Below, piece by piece: positions 43,112 through 43,615 of a stretch of DNA of 43,615 nucleotides; the first letter of the stretch is position 1; every line of letters begins with the position of its first letter. The DNA is from Candidatus Gastranaerophilales bacterium (GTDB lineage Bacteria; Cyanobacteriota; Vampirovibrionia; Gastranaerophilales; JANQFW01). Where the stretch lies: assembly GCA_028280605.1 (NCBI GenBank), contig JANQLL010000148.1, forward strand, positions 1-43,615, read 5' to 3'. A program made the translations under genes and the position numbers. Below the pieces are notes generated by a model. The model saw only the letters and a program-made list of their open reading frames with translations. It did no database searches and was not told the origin of the DNA.

Positions 43112-43615
43112 ATGGTTTCAACTGAAGCTCAAAGATTAAAACACATAAGAAATACAAGCAAATTAAGCCAAGCAGGGTTTGCTGAAAATTTAAATATATC
43201 TCAAAGTAGAGTTAGAGATATAGAACTTGGAAAACAAGGAATAACAAAAGAACTCGCAATCAATATAGAAAAAATCTACGGTTTTAATTTGAGATGGATA
43301 TTGACCGGCGAAGAAGAAATCTACTCTAATAAAAATGAAGCTTGTGAAAAGATACCTATATTAGACGAAATAGAGCGCATAGTATCAATAAACTACAATA
43401 TTGAACAGGAAAAGCCTAAAGATTATTTTAATATACCTAAAACAATACTTAATCAAATACATGCCAATATAAAAACAAGCTATATATTTACCGTCAAAGG
43501 ATGCTCCATGGCTCCGGGCATACAGGACGGGGATAAAGCATTAGTTGACACATCTAAAAAACAGGTGGTTAATGATAAAATTTATGCAATAAGAATTGAA
43601 GATACTTTAATGCTC
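43112..43615 (+). CDS. CI/LexA-like phage repressor (cut by window end)
   Basis: The first 168 codons are present. A helix-turn-helix of the XRE type covers residues about 5-60 (KLSQAGFAENLNISQSRVRD, then LRWILTGEEE). A C-terminal S24 peptidase domain starts near 125 with catalytic Ser in VKGCSMAPGIQDGDKALVD; the catalytic Lys lies beyond the window. Such repressors keep prophages silent and cleave themselves on RecA activation. RBS AAAGG is 8 nt before the ATG. The divergent BC1881-like gene upstream makes this a likely prophage control region entering from the right. Confidence 0.9.
   Translation, partial: MVSTEAQRLKHIRNTSKLSQAGFAENLNISQSRVRDIELGKQGITKELAINIEKIYGFNLRWILTGEEEIYSNKNEACEKIPILDEIERIVSINYNIEQEKPKDYFNIPKTILNQIHANIKTSYIFTVKGCSMAPGIQDGDKALVDTSKKQVVNDKIYAIRIEDTLML

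Overview
The window is AT-rich bacterial chromosome (by eye roughly 30% GC). Inference on host: a Gram-negative-type relative of the non-photosynthetic Cyanobacteria (Melainabacteria/Vampirovibrionia, Gastranaerophilales-like). The reasons are a detached atpD-atpC pair as in Cyanobacteria, a MurE of the meso-DAP type, GmhB (heptose pathway), and many small lineage-type proteins that fit no common family. No rRNA or marker phylogeny is available here, so the placement is tentative.

Layout. 0-5.3 kb: the start of a membrane chemoreceptor-like gene, a flotillin/NfeD membrane pair, a lone ScoMcrA-head-like small protein, three tRNAs (Pro-Gly-His), a secreted protein of unknown function, and gatD. 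5.3-7.2 kb: atpD-atpC (F1 beta and epsilon), which appear to share an operon with gatD. 7.3-9.9 kb: a transposase-like remnant, then three tandem genes for small proteins that share duplicated leader DNA and N-terminal motifs but have unrelated bodies. 9.9-12.5 kb: a sensor kinase/response regulator pair. 12.7-13.9 kb: a repeat-containing small protein, then two decayed genes, one of them a broken relative of the tandem family. 14-16.8 kb: a paired M16 peptidase (active plus inactive subunit). 17.2-20.4 kb: a hemerythrin, its decayed duplicate, and an orphan sensor kinase. 20.5-21.4 kb: a HEPN/nucleotidyltransferase pair. 21.5-26.9 kb: an HD hydrolase, a ROK-like kinase, pyruvate kinase and a solitary trpD. 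27-30.5 kb: a secreted protein, a membrane-anchored STAND NTPase with TPRs, and gmhB. 30.5-41.1 kb: mutS, a small protein, metX-metW, and the cell-wall/division cluster rsmH-ftsL-ftsI-murE. 41.1-43.6 kb: repeats, a secreted small protein, a hydrophobic mini-gene with a strong terminator, and the edge of a prophage-like module (BC1881-like protein divergent from a CI/LexA-type repressor cut by the window end).

How the genes work together. MurE (peptidoglycan stem peptide), FtsI and FtsL (septal synthesis), RsmH, and GatD (D-Glu amidation of lipid II) point to a DAP-type wall that may be amidated. The two sensor kinases, the receptor fragment and the hemerythrin give a signalling and oxygen-sensing flavour.

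The most unusual features are: (i) the tandem family with reused leader DNA and variable bodies, together with a short F-x-G motif near the N-terminus of several otherwise unrelated proteins; (ii) a roughly 40-bp promoter/operator-like repeat shared by the tRNA operon and gmhB, 26 kb apart; (iii) a GTCGGC-palindrome interspersed repeat; and (iv) a small hydrophobic peptide gene beside the prophage edge. Several loci are visibly decaying duplicates, which suggests active duplication and loss.
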